DNA of 64,000 nucleotides from Candidatus Bathyarchaeota archaeon (GCA_003151735.1 PLYI01000054.1:1-64000), one strand, 5' to 3'; counted from the stretch's first letter, positions 35,754-45,320 are shown. Notes: generated by a model from the sequence alone, not told the origin. Numbers and translations are program-made.

Positions 35754-37040
35754 TTATTTTCTCCTCGTTTTCTCAAACAGTTTAACCGCTGTATCAATGA
35801 CTTGTTCATCACCGTTTTTAGCGGCTAATCTCAAATTCTCAACAATAGGAATAAAGGTTTGCTTGAGCAAAATGGAGGTCATGTCTTCCAATATCTGCTT
35901 TTGCTTGTCATCAACTTCTCCAAGCATGTTAATTGCGGTCGCGAGTTCTTTTCGTCGAACCTTTTCAGCTTGAGAAAGCAGCGATGAAACGATTAAGCGT
36001 ACTGATAGGCTTTTCATGTCTTCGTTTAGGATTAGGATTTCCTTTTCGAGGATTTTGACGGCTTTATCTATGCTTTTTTCGCGTTTCTGCTTATTTTTGT
36101 CTGCGATTAACTGTAAGTCGTCTATGTTGTAGAGTTTTGTCGCCGCGACTTCCTTTACCGCCTTTTCAACGTTGCGTGGATTGGAAATGTCAATGATTAT
36201 TAGGTCACTTTTGTTTTCGCGTTGATTCATTAAGCGGGAAACGATTTCTTTAGTTAGCAGATAATGTGGTGCTGCGGTTGAGCATATAACTACATCGGCA
36301 TCGACGAGCACTTCTTCTAACTGGTTAAACTTCACGGCTTTACCCGACAGGTCTTCAGCCAATTTTACTGCGCGGTCATAGGTTCGGTTAGCAATAAAAA
36401 TTGGGCTAAGACAGCGGCGTGCCAGGGCTTTTGCGACAAGAGTTCCTATTTCGCCAGCGCCCATCACCATGATTTTTTTATCTTCCAAGCTGCCGAGCAA
36501 ATTCAGGGCCAATTCAACGGCTGCTGAACCAATAGAGACGGCGCCTTTATTGATACCTGTCTCGTTTCTAACGCGTCTGCCAACAATCATTGCACGGTTA
36601 AACAGGTGTTTGAGGATTGGCCCTATGGCCTTGGCTTTTTCAGCTTCAAGATAGGCGTCCCAAACTTGATTTAGCACTTGGTCCTCGCCTATAACCATAG
36701 ATTCTAAACCGGAAGTGACTCTGAGCAGATGGTCGAAAGTGTCGTCGTCTATGGATGTTTCCGCTGCTCTGAATGCTTCCTCAGCGTTGGATTGGGCTCT
36801 TTTGGCCAAAAAATTCTTTGCTAACTCAGCTGTTTTTTCAACTGTTTCAGTTACAATGAATAGTTCGATGCGATTGCAAGTTTGAAGAATTAAGCATTCT
36901 TCCACGTTTTCTAGTGAATGCAACTCAGTAAGTGCCTTCGCTTTCTCTTTAAACGCTACAGCTTCCATCAGCGGCACTCGGGCTGTTTTATGCGTTATCC
37001 TGACGTTTATGACGTGGTCTATCTTCACCGAGGAAAGCAT
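35754..37040 (-). CDS. hemA: Glutamyl-tRNA reductase
   Basis: The first enzyme of C5 tetrapyrrole synthesis, reducing glutamyl-tRNA to glutamate-1-semialdehyde. The catalytic Cys is in ILQTCNRIELF, followed by EDQVLNQVWDAYLEA, RVRNETGINKGAVSIGSAAV, the NADPH motif VMGAGEIGTLVAKAL and the C-terminal dimerisation helix. I prefer the ATG at 37040 to 37055. The TATA-like TTATATTT centred near 37064 would start transcription almost at that ATG, so the mRNA looks leaderless. It leads the leftward cobamide operon. Confidence 0.93.
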   Translation of the reverse strand: MLSSVKIDHVINVRITHKTARVPLMEAVAFKEKAKALTELHSLENVEECLILQTCNRIELFIVTETVEKTAELAKNFLAKRAQSNAEEAFRAAETSIDDDTFDHLLRVTSGLESMVIGEDQVLNQVWDAYLEAEKAKAIGPILKHLFNRAMIVGRRVRNETGINKGAVSIGSAAVELALNLLGSLEDKKIMVMGAGEIGTLVAKALARRCLSPIFIANRTYDRAVKLAEDLSGKAVKFNQLEEVLVDADVVICSTAAPHYLLTKEIVSRLMNQRENKSDLIIIDISNPRNVEKAVKEVAATKLYNIDDLQLIADKNKQKREKSIDKAVKILEKEILILNEDMKSLSVRLIVSSLLSQAEKVRRKELATAINMLGEVDDKQKQILEDMTSILLKQTFIPIVENLRLAAKNGDEQVIDTAVKLFEKTRRK

Positions 37041-37055
37041 GGATGGATAAACCAT

Positions 37056-37105
37056 GCGGCTTAAATATAAGGTTTACCGTAAAATAGCCGTCGGAGCTTT
37101 ATGGA
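37056..37105. promoter_or_regulatory. Divergent promoter of the two tetrapyrrole operons
   Basis: Only 50-65 bases separate hemA from the rightward operon. They contain an AT box (CTTAAATATAAGG, 37060-37072) usable in both directions and the palindrome TTTAC-C-GTAAA (37073-37083). A shared regulator acting on both operons is plausible. Confidence 0.5.
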
Positions 37106-38674
37106 TTGGATTTACCTCACAGAATCGGTTTAGTTTACCTTCCAGGGGCTCTGCCATGCTTTGAAGACTTCGGAAACCTGCCAACTGACCTAGTTTGCGC
37201 CGACGGACTAGTTGATGGCAAGCCAGCCTCTGAAATTCTTGACATGCTTATCATTCCAGGCGGCAGCCTAGTTGAATCCCAAAGCGTAAACGACACAGTT
37301 ACCCGCGAAATAATCAAAATGGCTCAGAGCGGCAAGTTTGTGCTCGGGATCTGTTCGGGCTTTCAGGTTCTTGCAAAAGAAACCGACGTGGGACGCTTGT
37401 CAACCATTCCTATAACCCGTGAGGGCTTGGGGCTTTTGGACGCAGAATTCAAGCCGCTGATATGCACTGACCGCGTGACTGCTACAGTAGTGGATAAAAG
37501 TTTCATCACTCAGGAAGTCGGCAAAGAAGTCTCAGGCTTCCATTGCCACACCTACGGCAAAATCCTACTCCACAAAGACGCCAAACCCATCATTATCACC
37601 CATGCTAAACGAGTTAACTACAAAAAAGACCCACAGGACCTCATTTCTGGAGTAGCCAACAAGCATGGCAATGTAGTCGGCATATTCATCCACGGGCTCT
37701 TAGATCAGAACCCGACAATCCTGCAAAGCATCACCAAATCACTGAATATTAACCAAGTTGAACTTGATCAGATCCGTCATGCAAACGCGAAGCTTTTAGA
37801 GCAAATCAAATGTGAAATCGGAGTTGCAACCGGCATCCGCCAGCAGCCAACAGTTGAACAGAAGGAGCCGCGTTTACTGATGGTGACGGCGACGGGAAGC
37901 GGTTCAGGAAAAACCTTCATAGTAGCGGGTGTCGCTGGCGCCCTAAAAAAACGCGGTTTCAAAGTTGGAGTCATAAAGGTCGGCGGAGACATACGCGATA
38001 CAGTCCCAACACTCTACTTAATCAAAGAACCAATCAAAGACTTCTCTTCCATAAAAATTGGAGAAAGCGGCTGGACACCCCTGCAACAAGCAGTTGAAGA
38101 AGCAACTAAAAAATATAGTTTCCTCCTCGTTGAAGGCGCCATGTCTGCGTTCACAGGTTTGCTCAACGAAAACTATAAGCGCCCCATGTCAACCGCCGAA
38201 GTCGCTGCCGCCTTAGGCGCATCAACAATCGTAATCGTTGGATGTGACAAGGAAGGCATAGAAGGCGCATTAATCAACACCCTCAACTACGTCAGTATCC
38301 TCAAACAACTCGGGGTAAAAACCACAGGCGTAATCCTCAACAAGCTCCGAATCAGCTACCTAACTGACGAAATCAGGCAAACCATGAAAACCGCCTTCAC
38401 AAACGCAGGCATCGAGTTGTTGGGCATGGTACCGCGGTTGGATTTGGAGGGCAGAGGCATGATTCCTGAAATAGAAATCCGCTACGAAGATTTTGGGGCC
38501 CAAGCTATTGACGCAGCTGAGAAATACATTGATTTGGATTTACTGGTTAAAGTTGCTTCTCCACCGATGCAGGTTAACGTTGACTACATAGCCTTTATGC
38601 AAAACTTCAAAAAAATATTAACTAACTATAACCTTAGCACTTCTAAAGGTGGCACATCAAAAAGTTGCTCGTAG
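37106..38674 (+). CDS. CobB/CobQ-like corrin amidotransferase with permuted domains
   Basis: A 522-residue protein. Residues about 8-235 are a class I glutamine amidotransferase (PGGSLVES, nucleophile Cys in VLGICSGFQVLA, His in GIFIHGLLDQ). Residues about 252-490 are a BioD-like P-loop domain (TATGSGSGKTFIVAGV, LLVEGAMSAF, GCDKEGIEGALINT). CbiA/CobB and CbiP/CobQ have the opposite order, P-loop first. Context points to amidation of cobyrinic acid side chains, but which ones is unclear. The start is TTG at 37106. Confidence 0.82.
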   Translation: MDLPHRIGLVYLPGALPCFEDFGNLPTDLVCADGLVDGKPASEILDMLIIPGGSLVESQSVNDTVTREIIKMAQSGKFVLGICSGFQVLAKETDVGRLSTIPITREGLGLLDAEFKPLICTDRVTATVVDKSFITQEVGKEVSGFHCHTYGKILLHKDAKPIIITHAKRVNYKKDPQDLISGVANKHGNVVGIFIHGLLDQNPTILQSITKSLNINQVELDQIRHANAKLLEQIKCEIGVATGIRQQPTVEQKEPRLLMVTATGSGSGKTFIVAGVAGALKKRGFKVGVIKVGGDIRDTVPTLYLIKEPIKDFSSIKIGESGWTPLQQAVEEATKKYSFLLVEGAMSAFTGLLNENYKRPMSTAEVAAALGASTIVIVGCDKEGIEGALINTLNYVSILKQLGVKTTGVILNKLRISYLTDEIRQTMKTAFTNAGIELLGMVPRLDLEGRGMIPEIEIRYEDFGAQAIDAAEKYIDLDLLVKVASPPMQVNVDYIAFMQNFKKILTNYNLSTSKGGTSKSCS

Positions 38675-39315
38675 ACCTAAGGCTTGCTGGAAAAACTGTT
38701 ATAGTAGTGGGCGGCGGAGCGGAGGCTTACCGCAAAACTCAAAGTTTCCTTGATTCCGGCGCAACAATCTGGGTAATTAGTAAAGAGTTTTCAAACGGGA
38801 TTCAGAAACTTGGTGAAGAGAAAAAAGTCATTCTAATGAAAACAGACGTTAAGGATGGCATATCATTTGTTGATTGCCTTAATCCCAAGCCAGACATACT
38901 CTTGGCTGCAACCAACGATAGCAAACTAAACTTAAGGCTGGTTCAAGCAGCCAAAGGATGGGGTTGCATGGTTTACGCGGTTGATAACCCAGCTGTTAGC
39001 GATTTCATTTTGCCAGCAGTAGCCAAAGTGGGCGATGTCAAAGTTGCAGTTTCCACAGGCGGCAAAAGCCCAGCCATGGCACATGTGCTTCGAGAGAGAA
39101 TTGAAAAGTTGATTACACCTCAGGACTTGCTTGAGATTGAATTGCAAGCTAATGTACGGGGTATTCTTAAGGAACAGATTTCTGAATCGAAAGTAAGAAG
39201 CAAACTGTTATACGAGATACTTAATAACGATAACATCAAAGAGGCTCTAAGTAAAGGTAAACTTCAAGAGGCTCAAAAATTAGCCATGAAACTCATAGAA
39301 AAAAGGGAGAAATGA
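38665..39315 (+). CDS. Precorrin-2 dehydrogenase (siroheme synthase N-terminal type)
   Basis: A 216-residue NAD-dependent enzyme that oxidises precorrin-2 to sirohydrochlorin. It has the Rossmann motif VIVVGGGAEAYRKTQSFLDS, LLAATNDSKLN, VDNPAVSDFILPA and VSTGGKSPAMAHVLRERIE, as in CysG(B)/Met8/SirC. It starts at TTG and overlaps the amidotransferase by 10 bases. No C-terminal methyltransferase is attached, that role being served by cobA downstream. Confidence 0.9.
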   Translation: MLVDLRLAGKTVIVVGGGAEAYRKTQSFLDSGATIWVISKEFSNGIQKLGEEKKVILMKTDVKDGISFVDCLNPKPDILLAATNDSKLNLRLVQAAKGWGCMVYAVDNPAVSDFILPAVAKVGDVKVAVSTGGKSPAMAHVLRERIEKLITPQDLLEIELQANVRGILKEQISESKVRSKLLYEILNNDNIKEALSKGKLQEAQKLAMKLIEKREK

Positions 39316-39318
39316 CAA

Positions 39319-40299
39319 GTGAGTTTTCCAACTGTTAGAATGAGAAGATTGCGCAGAACCGCTGCATTACGTGAAATGCTAAACCAAGTTTGTTTGCAGC
39401 CAAGTAATCTGATTTACCCGATTTTCGTTGAAGAAAGCATCAAAAAACCCGTTGCCATCGCATCCATGCCTGGATATAGCAGATTGCCAATTGCGCAAGT
39501 TGTTGATGAGGGCAAACAGGCACTTGCACAAGGAGTCAAAAGCGTTCTTCTCTTCGGTATCCCAGCCAAAAAAGATGAAGCAGGTACAAGCGCATTTGCA
39601 AAAGACGGCGTAGTGCAGAAAGCTATCCGCGAACTCAAAAAAGCGTTCGGAGACGAACTCGTATTGATTGGTGATGTGTGCCTTTGTGAATACATGAGTC
39701 ATGGTCACTGTGGAATAATCAAAGACAAAGAAGTCCAAAACGATCAAACCCTTGAGGTTCTAGGGAAAGTTGCCGTTAGTTATGCTGAATCAGGCATGGA
39801 TATTGTAGCGCCTTCAGCTATGATGGATGGGCAAGTTGGCGCAATCCGAGAGGCGCTGGATGACGCGGGTTTTGAGCAGGTTCCGATTATGGCTTACTCA
39901 GCAAAGTATGCATCAGGCTTTTATGGACCATTCAGGGAGGCAGCTGAATCGACGCCAAAGTTTGGGAACCGCAGAAGCTACCAGATGAGCCAGGGCAGCC
40001 AGCAAGAAGCAATGCGAGAGATAGAGTTGGACATTAACGAGGGCGCAGACATTATTATGGTCAAGCCCGCACTGGCTTACCTGGACATCATAGCTCTGGC
40101 GAAGGCAAGCTTTAACCTGCCCATCGTTGCCTACAACGTCAGCGGCGAATACAGTATGGTTAAAGCAGCAGCCCAAAACGGTTGGATAGACGAAAAAACC
40201 GTAACCCGAGAAATCTTAACAGGCATCAAACGCGCAGGCGCCGACCTAATCATAACCTATCACGCTAAAGACGCCAAATCATGGTTGAACCAGCTTTGA
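39319..40299 (+). CDS. hemB: Delta-aminolevulinic acid dehydratase (porphobilinogen synthase)
   Basis: A 326-residue TIM barrel condensing two aminolevulinate molecules. Landmarks are RMRRLRRTAALREML, LIYPIFVEE, the Cys-rich metal loop DVCLCEYMSHGHCGI, the Schiff-base lysines in AYSAKYASGFYGPFREA and IMVKPALAYLDII, and RRSYQM. Three cysteines in the loop indicate a zinc-type enzyme. It starts at GTG and overlaps hemL by 19 bases. Confidence 0.95.
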   Translation: MSFPTVRMRRLRRTAALREMLNQVCLQPSNLIYPIFVEESIKKPVAIASMPGYSRLPIAQVVDEGKQALAQGVKSVLLFGIPAKKDEAGTSAFAKDGVVQKAIRELKKAFGDELVLIGDVCLCEYMSHGHCGIIKDKEVQNDQTLEVLGKVAVSYAESGMDIVAPSAMMDGQVGAIREALDDAGFEQVPIMAYSAKYASGFYGPFREAAESTPKFGNRRSYQMSQGSQQEAMREIELDINEGADIIMVKPALAYLDIIALAKASFNLPIVAYNVSGEYSMVKAAAQNGWIDEKTVTREILTGIKRAGADLIITYHAKDAKSWLNQL

Positions 40300-41597
40300 C
40301 GGAAAGCAAATCAAAGGCGCTCTTTGAACGAGCCAAAAAAATCCTGCCCGGCGGCGTAAATAGCCCCGTCCGAGCGTTTGAACCTTACCCGTTCTTTGTA
40401 GAATGTGCTCAGGGCTCAAAAATGTATGATGCCGATGGCAAAGCCTATGTGGATTATTGTATGGCTTATGGCGCGTTGCTTTTGGGGCATGCTTACCCAG
40501 AAATTATTGAGGCAGTAAAAAATCAACTTGCAAAAGGAACACTTTATGGCGTCCCAACCGAACGCGAAGTTGAATTTGCTGAATTGATCCAAAAATCATC
40601 ACCCTGCATGGAAATGATGCGGCTTGTAAACTCAGGCACAGAAGCCACGATGCACGCCATCCGAGCCGCAAGAGGATACACTAACCGAAAGAAAATCATC
40701 AAATTTGAAGGATGCTTCCACGGTTCACACGACGCCGTCCTTGTTAAGGCAGGGTCAGGGGCAACAACTTTTGCAGCGCCAAATTCACTCGGGATTCCTG
40801 AAGAGACAACACAAAACACGATTGTTCTTCCATACAATAACATTGAAGCATTAGAGGCCACGTTCAAACGGGAAGGCTACCATATTGCAGCAGTCATCGT
40901 TGAACCAGTTTTGGCAAACGTCGGCTTGATTTTGCCCAAAAAAGACTATTTGAAAAACCTAAGAAAGATAACGAGCGCAAACGGCACGGTTTTGATTTTT
41001 GACGAAATCATCACCGGCTTCCGTTTAGCACTTGGCGGCGCCCAAGAATACTTCAACGTGAAACCCGACATGGCGACACTGGGTAAGGTGCTTGGCGCCG
41101 GGTTCCCGCTGGCAGCGTTTGGCGGCAAACGGGAAATTATGCAGAATATCTCGCCTGTCGGCAAGGTGTATCAAGCGGGAACTTTCAGCGGCAATCCAGT
41201 GTCGGCAACTGCAGGCTTCACAATTCTGAATATTCTAAGTCAAAAGAAGAACCAAATCTACCCTAAACTTCAGAAGAACACTGAAGAACTCACAAAAGGA
41301 CTAATTGACTTAGCCGCTTCGCACAAGGTGCCCGCGCAAGTCTACAATATCGCTTCGCTCTACCAAATATTCTTCACCGACAAACCCATAAGCGACTATG
41401 CCTGCGCCAAAAACTCTGACCTACAAATGTTCACCGCGTATTTCCAAGAGCTATTGCGGCAAGGCGTGTTTATTCCGCCATCTCAATTTGAAACATGTTT
41501 CCTATCTACTGCTCACACCGAGGACAATTTGAAGTTTACAGTTAATTCTTTTGACAAAGCACTTGCGGCAGCATCAAAAACGAGGCACCCCCAATGA
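40281..41597 (+). CDS. hemL: Glutamate-1-semialdehyde 2,1-aminomutase
   Basis: A 438-residue PLP enzyme that converts glutamate-1-semialdehyde to aminolevulinate. It shows ILPGGVNSPVRAFEPYPFFV, RLVNSGTEATMHAIRAARG, FEGCFHGSHDAVLVKAGSGA, FDEIITGFRLALGGAQE and the PLP lysine at 269 in LGKVLGAGFPLAAFGG. With hemA this gives the C5 route. It overlaps its neighbours on both sides. Confidence 0.95.
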   Translation: MVEPALTESKSKALFERAKKILPGGVNSPVRAFEPYPFFVECAQGSKMYDADGKAYVDYCMAYGALLLGHAYPEIIEAVKNQLAKGTLYGVPTEREVEFAELIQKSSPCMEMMRLVNSGTEATMHAIRAARGYTNRKKIIKFEGCFHGSHDAVLVKAGSGATTFAAPNSLGIPEETTQNTIVLPYNNIEALEATFKREGYHIAAVIVEPVLANVGLILPKKDYLKNLRKITSANGTVLIFDEIITGFRLALGGAQEYFNVKPDMATLGKVLGAGFPLAAFGGKREIMQNISPVGKVYQAGTFSGNPVSATAGFTILNILSQKKNQIYPKLQKNTEELTKGLIDLAASHKVPAQVYNIASLYQIFFTDKPISDYACAKNSDLQMFTAYFQELLRQGVFIPPSQFETCFLSTAHTEDNLKFTVNSFDKALAAASKTRHPQ

Positions 41598-42529
41598 TAT
41601 TAACCGTTGGCACAAGAGGCAGCAAACTCGCACTCGCCCAAACCAACCGCACCCTCAAACAAATTAAACAAAAACACCTTGAAGTCGACTTCAAGCTAAA
41701 AATCATCAAGACGGTGGGCGACAAAGAACACGGCAAACCCCTCTTTGCTATTGATTGTAAAGGGATTTTTGAGAAGGAAATTGACCTGCAAGTTGTCAGC
41801 GAAGAAGTGGATTTTGCAGTTCACAGCCTCAAAGATGTGCCGATTGTTGAGCAGCAAGCTGGCACTGTTCTGGCGGCGATTCCGAAAAGGGATTCGCAAT
41901 GTGACGTGTTTATTTCAAAAGATAAAATCCCGCTTAACTCGCTGCCAAAAGGCGCGGTAGTCGGCACAGGCAGCCTGCGAAGGCTCGCTGAAATAAAATT
42001 TATCCGCCCGGACTTAGACGTCCAACCAATCAGGGGCAACGTTGACACAAGAATTGGAAAAGTCCGAAAAGGCGAATTGGCAGGCATTGTAATCGCTGAG
42101 GCAGGATTGGAGCGATTGGATATAACAAGTGAAATTACCGAACGCTTGCCGCTTGATCAGTTCCCTTCAGCTGCTGGGCAAGGTGCAATTGCGATTGTTG
42201 CAAAAGAAGGCAACACCGACGTCATAGAGATTTTACAATCAATCGAGGACAAAGCGACAAGAGCAGAAATAACTGCCGAACGCAGCTTGGTGCTCAAATT
42301 GGAAGGGGGCTGCCGAGTGCCAATAGGCGCGGTGGGACAAGCAAACGGCAACAATCTCTCACTATTCGGCTGCATATTCTCACTTAACACACGAAAAAAA
42401 ATCAGTGCATCTGCAAAAGGCAAATTAACCGAAGCTGAAGAACTTGGCACAAAAGTGGGCGAAGACCTCATTAAGCAAGGCGCTGAAGACTTTGAAAAGG
42501 AATGGAGAGAAAAGTATGGCGTATGGTAA
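41594..42529 (+). CDS. hemC: Porphobilinogen deaminase
   Basis: A 311-residue enzyme that builds hydroxymethylbilane. It has TVGTRGSKLALAQTNRTLKQ, DFAVHSLKDVPI, VGTGSLRRLAEI, IRGNVDTRIGKVR and the dipyrromethane-cofactor Cys near 239 in LEGGCRVPIGA. It overlaps hemL by four bases (ATGA) and ends 14 bases inside the cobA frame. Confidence 0.95.
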   Translation: MILTVGTRGSKLALAQTNRTLKQIKQKHLEVDFKLKIIKTVGDKEHGKPLFAIDCKGIFEKEIDLQVVSEEVDFAVHSLKDVPIVEQQAGTVLAAIPKRDSQCDVFISKDKIPLNSLPKGAVVGTGSLRRLAEIKFIRPDLDVQPIRGNVDTRIGKVRKGELAGIVIAEAGLERLDITSEITERLPLDQFPSAAGQGAIAIVAKEGNTDVIEILQSIEDKATRAEITAERSLVLKLEGGCRVPIGAVGQANGNNLSLFGCIFSLNTRKKISASAKGKLTEAEELGTKVGEDLIKQGAEDFEKEWREKYGVW

Positions 42530-43271
42530 AGTTTACCTTGTGGGCGCTGGACCCGGCGACCCCCAACTGCTCACTATCAAAGCTGTCAAAGTGTTGAAAG
42601 AAGCCGATGTGGTAATCTACGATAGGCTGGTTGGAGAAGAAATCCTCTGTCTAGCGCCTGAGAGCGCCGAGATGATTTATGTTGGCAAACGCACTGGCAA
42701 ACATGAAGTCCCACAAGACAAAATCACTGAACTCATAATTGAGAAAGCAAAGGACGGCGGCAAAATCGTGCGGCTCAAGGGCGGAGATCCATTCATTTTT
42801 GGCAGAGGCGGCGAAGAAGCGGAAGCGCTCGTTGAAAAGGGCATCAAGTTTGAAGTGGTACCTGGAGTTAGTTCCGCTGTCGTTGCTCCCGCGTATGCTG
42901 GGATACCGTTGACACATCGCGATTATGCGGCTTCAGTAGCAATAGTCACAGGCCACCGCGCAGGCGACGCTGAAAAAGTAATTGACTGGGTCAAAATCGC
43001 CAACGCAGTCGACACCATGGTCATCCTTATGGGCGTAGAATCCCTCGACGGCATAGTCGGCAAACTGCTGGAAGGCGGCATAAGCAAGGATAAACCAGTC
43101 GCCATGGTGGAATCGGGAACTTACCCCAAACAGCGAACCCTCATCGCGAGATTAGGTACAATAATCAAAGAAGCAGAAGCCAAACAAATCAAGTCGCCCG
43201 CAGTCATAGTCATCGGCGAAGTCGCAAATTTAGGCAGGAAACTGGCATGGTTCAAAAAACCCCTAGCCTGA
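42516..43271 (+). CDS. cobA: Uroporphyrinogen-III C-methyltransferase
   Basis: A 251-residue SAM-dependent enzyme adding the C2 and C7 methyl groups to make precorrin-2. Signatures are VYLVGAGPGDPQLLTIKAVK, VIYDRLV, YVGKRTGKH, RLKGGDPFIFGRGGEEAEAL and VPGVSSAVVAPAYAGIPLTH. I start it at the ATG at 42516, because the open frame begins 72 bases earlier inside hemC without family similarity. It overlaps hemD by 25 bases. Confidence 0.94.
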   Translation: MAYGKVYLVGAGPGDPQLLTIKAVKVLKEADVVIYDRLVGEEILCLAPESAEMIYVGKRTGKHEVPQDKITELIIEKAKDGGKIVRLKGGDPFIFGRGGEEAEALVEKGIKFEVVPGVSSAVVAPAYAGIPLTHRDYAASVAIVTGHRAGDAEKVIDWVKIANAVDTMVILMGVESLDGIVGKLLEGGISKDKPVAMVESGTYPKQRTLIARLGTIIKEAEAKQIKSPAVIVIGEVANLGRKLAWFKKPLA

Positions 43272-44074
43272 AAGGCAAAATAGTCGCGTTAACGCGCCCC
43301 GTAGGTCAAGCGGAAGAAGCAGGCAAACTAATTGAAGAAAAAGGCGGCATCCCATATTACATTCCAGCCATAGAAATCAAGGGCTTAAGCAATTTTAACC
43401 CGATAAAAAAATTCATCACCGAATTGTGTGAAGGGCACGTTGACTATGTTATTTTGATGAGCACAAACGGCGTGAGGTACCTCTTTGAAGCTACAGACGA
43501 ACTAAAGCAAACTACACAGTTACAGAAAGGGTTGGCTAAAACGTTCATGATTGCGGTTGGTCCACGCACCGCCGAAGCCCTAAAAGAAAAAAGTATCCGC
43601 GTAGATTTGGTTCCCACCAAGTATAGTTCCGAAGGCTTAATCGAATCCTTCCGAGATAAACCTATCAAAGGCAAAAAAATCCGCATCCCAAGAACAAGCA
43701 ATGCCACCCCAACCCTAACAGACAAACTCCGCGAAATGGGCGCTGACGTGGAGGAAATCTATGTTTATGAGTCAGGTTTGCCAGTGGACGAGAAACTGAA
43801 AACCAAGTTCTACGAGGACCTGTCGAATGGAAAGATTGACGCCATTGTTTTCGGCAGCGGCCTTAGCGCTAAGAACATCTTCAAAATGCTTTCTGAAAAA
43901 GCCCCCATGGAAACACTAAAAAAGATAGTAAACGCAAAAGTGACAACCGTGGCTATTGGCCCCACAACCGCTGAAGCCCTACAGGAAATGAATGTAAAGG
44001 TCGATGTAGTACCAAAGGACTACCTGTTCGAAGAAGCGCTATCAGCTTTAGCGCGGTATTGGAACGCCAAGTAA
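43247..44074 (+). CDS. hemD: Uroporphyrinogen-III synthase
   Basis: A 275-residue two-domain protein with low overall conservation but the family landmarks IVALTRPVGQAEEAGKLIEE, YVILMSTNGVRYLFE, IAVGPRTAEALKE, IRIPRTSNATPTLTDKLRE, VFGSGLSAKNIF and VAIGPTTAEALQEM. It cyclises hydroxymethylbilane to uroporphyrinogen III. It is the last gene of the rightward tetrapyrrole operon. Confidence 0.9.
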   Translation: MVQKTPSLKGKIVALTRPVGQAEEAGKLIEEKGGIPYYIPAIEIKGLSNFNPIKKFITELCEGHVDYVILMSTNGVRYLFEATDELKQTTQLQKGLAKTFMIAVGPRTAEALKEKSIRVDLVPTKYSSEGLIESFRDKPIKGKKIRIPRTSNATPTLTDKLREMGADVEEIYVYESGLPVDEKLKTKFYEDLSNGKIDAIVFGSGLSAKNIFKMLSEKAPMETLKKIVNAKVTTVAIGPTTAEALQEMNVKVDVVPKDYLFEEALSALARYWNAK

Positions 44075-44191
44075 AAATTAATGTTGTTGTACAGGCACAG
44101 TCACGCACCTTTAAAAAACTCAAAATAACCATATTAACAGTGTAACGCTTGATTTTCTCTTGTGTTTTTGTGTTCTGGAGGTGAAATTTTT

Positions 44192-44389
44192 ATGACAGAA
44201 GAAAAGAGTGGTAAAGTAAAGTTTACTTTTGAAATGGAGATAAACCCCCCAGTTTTAGACCTGATTAGGCAAGACATTGACATGATGATGGATTTAGCTG
44301 CTCAAGGCGCTGACATTTGGAGGAAAAACATGGGTGAAAGAAGAAGGGGCTACGGCATGGGTATGATGATGCATCATGGCCAAGAATAA
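44192..44389 (+). CDS. Small protein with Met/His-rich tail
   Basis: A 65-residue protein starting at the ATG at 44192, preceded by a strong GGAGGTG at eight-base spacing. The first 50 residues are acidic and helical (IRQDIDMMMDLAAQGADIWR). The end is basic and then rich in Met and His (GYGMGMMMHHGQE), a possible soft-metal site. It has its own promoter region after hemD. The family is unknown. A metal-related role next to the cobamide genes is only a suggestion. Confidence 0.65.
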   Translation: MTEEKSGKVKFTFEMEINPPVLDLIRQDIDMMMDLAAQGADIWRKNMGERRRGYGMGMMMHHGQE

Positions 44390-44400
44390 ATACACAAGCG

Positions 44401-45177
44401 CTAAAGAAAATCTGCAGTAAACGGCGGCTCGTCAGCTACAGAAGCAATAATTTGCTCGGCAAACGCCTCTTGTTCTTCTTCGCCTGTAACAGCAATCCAG
44501 CAGCCACCCTCAGCGCCGCAAACACCGCCAGCAGCAATCAACTCCACATCCGCAGCTGTCAACGCCCTCAAAGCATCCAGTTCAGTGAATACTTCTCCAG
44601 GAACAGGCAGCAAACGGTAACCACCTGCACCAGGCGCATTCAGTTTAGCAGCTAAAGTGTTTAAATCGCCGATCACACGTTTCTCCAAACCAACCGGAAT
44701 TATAAGTCTCACACGGCGACCCACAACTGCGGGCAACGCTAAACCTATGGTTCCAGCTTTAGGGTGACCAATCAAAATAGCCGCCTGCCCACGAACCAAA
44801 TCCAAAGCATTTGCCCCCTTCAAGATAACATCGCCTTCCTTGAGGCTGTCAATTAAGTCAGCGAGTGTTTTTCCTTTTTGCCAAACTCCATTAGTTACTA
44901 CTGCATCGCCGGAAAACTTGCTTTCGTCAGAGAGCCGCCCTTCAGCTGTTACTTTTTTTGTAGGAGGCATGGTTATGCCGCGGAAGAAATGTTTTCTTGA
45001 GAAATCGTTGGCTATTTTGTATGTTTTCAAGATTTCTTCGGCTACATATCCATTTGTTGTTCCAGCGACAATTACAACTGTGCCATTTTTCAATGCTTTA
45101 CGTATGGCTGGGTGATTTGCGATGGTTTTAGCGATTAACCGTTTACCCGCTGAGGGTGTGATAAGGAACTGTTTCAT
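44401..45177 (-). CDS. Conserved hypothetical protein, possibly ligand-binding
   Basis: A 258-residue protein (start at the ATG at 45177, since the upstream ATG adds an unlikely KRRRCK). It is glycine- and alanine-rich with nucleotide-fold-like strands: [66 protein letters not shown], and a C-terminal [17 protein letters not shown] do not recognise the family name. It looks like an intact, conserved archaeal protein. It converges with 44192-44389. Confidence 0.75.
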   Translation of the reverse strand: MKQFLITPSAGKRLIAKTIANHPAIRKALKNGTVVIVAGTTNGYVAEEILKTYKIANDFSRKHFFRGITMPPTKKVTAEGRLSDESKFSGDAVVTNGVWQKGKTLADLIDSLKEGDVILKGANALDLVRGQAAILIGHPKAGTIGLALPAVVGRRVRLIIPVGLEKRVIGDLNTLAAKLNAPGAGGYRLLPVPGEVFTELDALRALTAADVELIAAGGVCGAEGGCWIAVTGEEEQEAFAEQIIASVADEPPFTADFL

Positions 45178-45320
45178 TTTACATCTTCTCCGCTTCATTA
45201 ATAGTTAAGGACAATAAAAGTTTTAACCATAAGCCTAATCGACTTTTAAGGGAATACAGGGTTTCGTGGAGCTGAATGGGGCAGCTTTAAAAGGAAGCAC
45301 GCCTATCAATGAAAGGTTTA

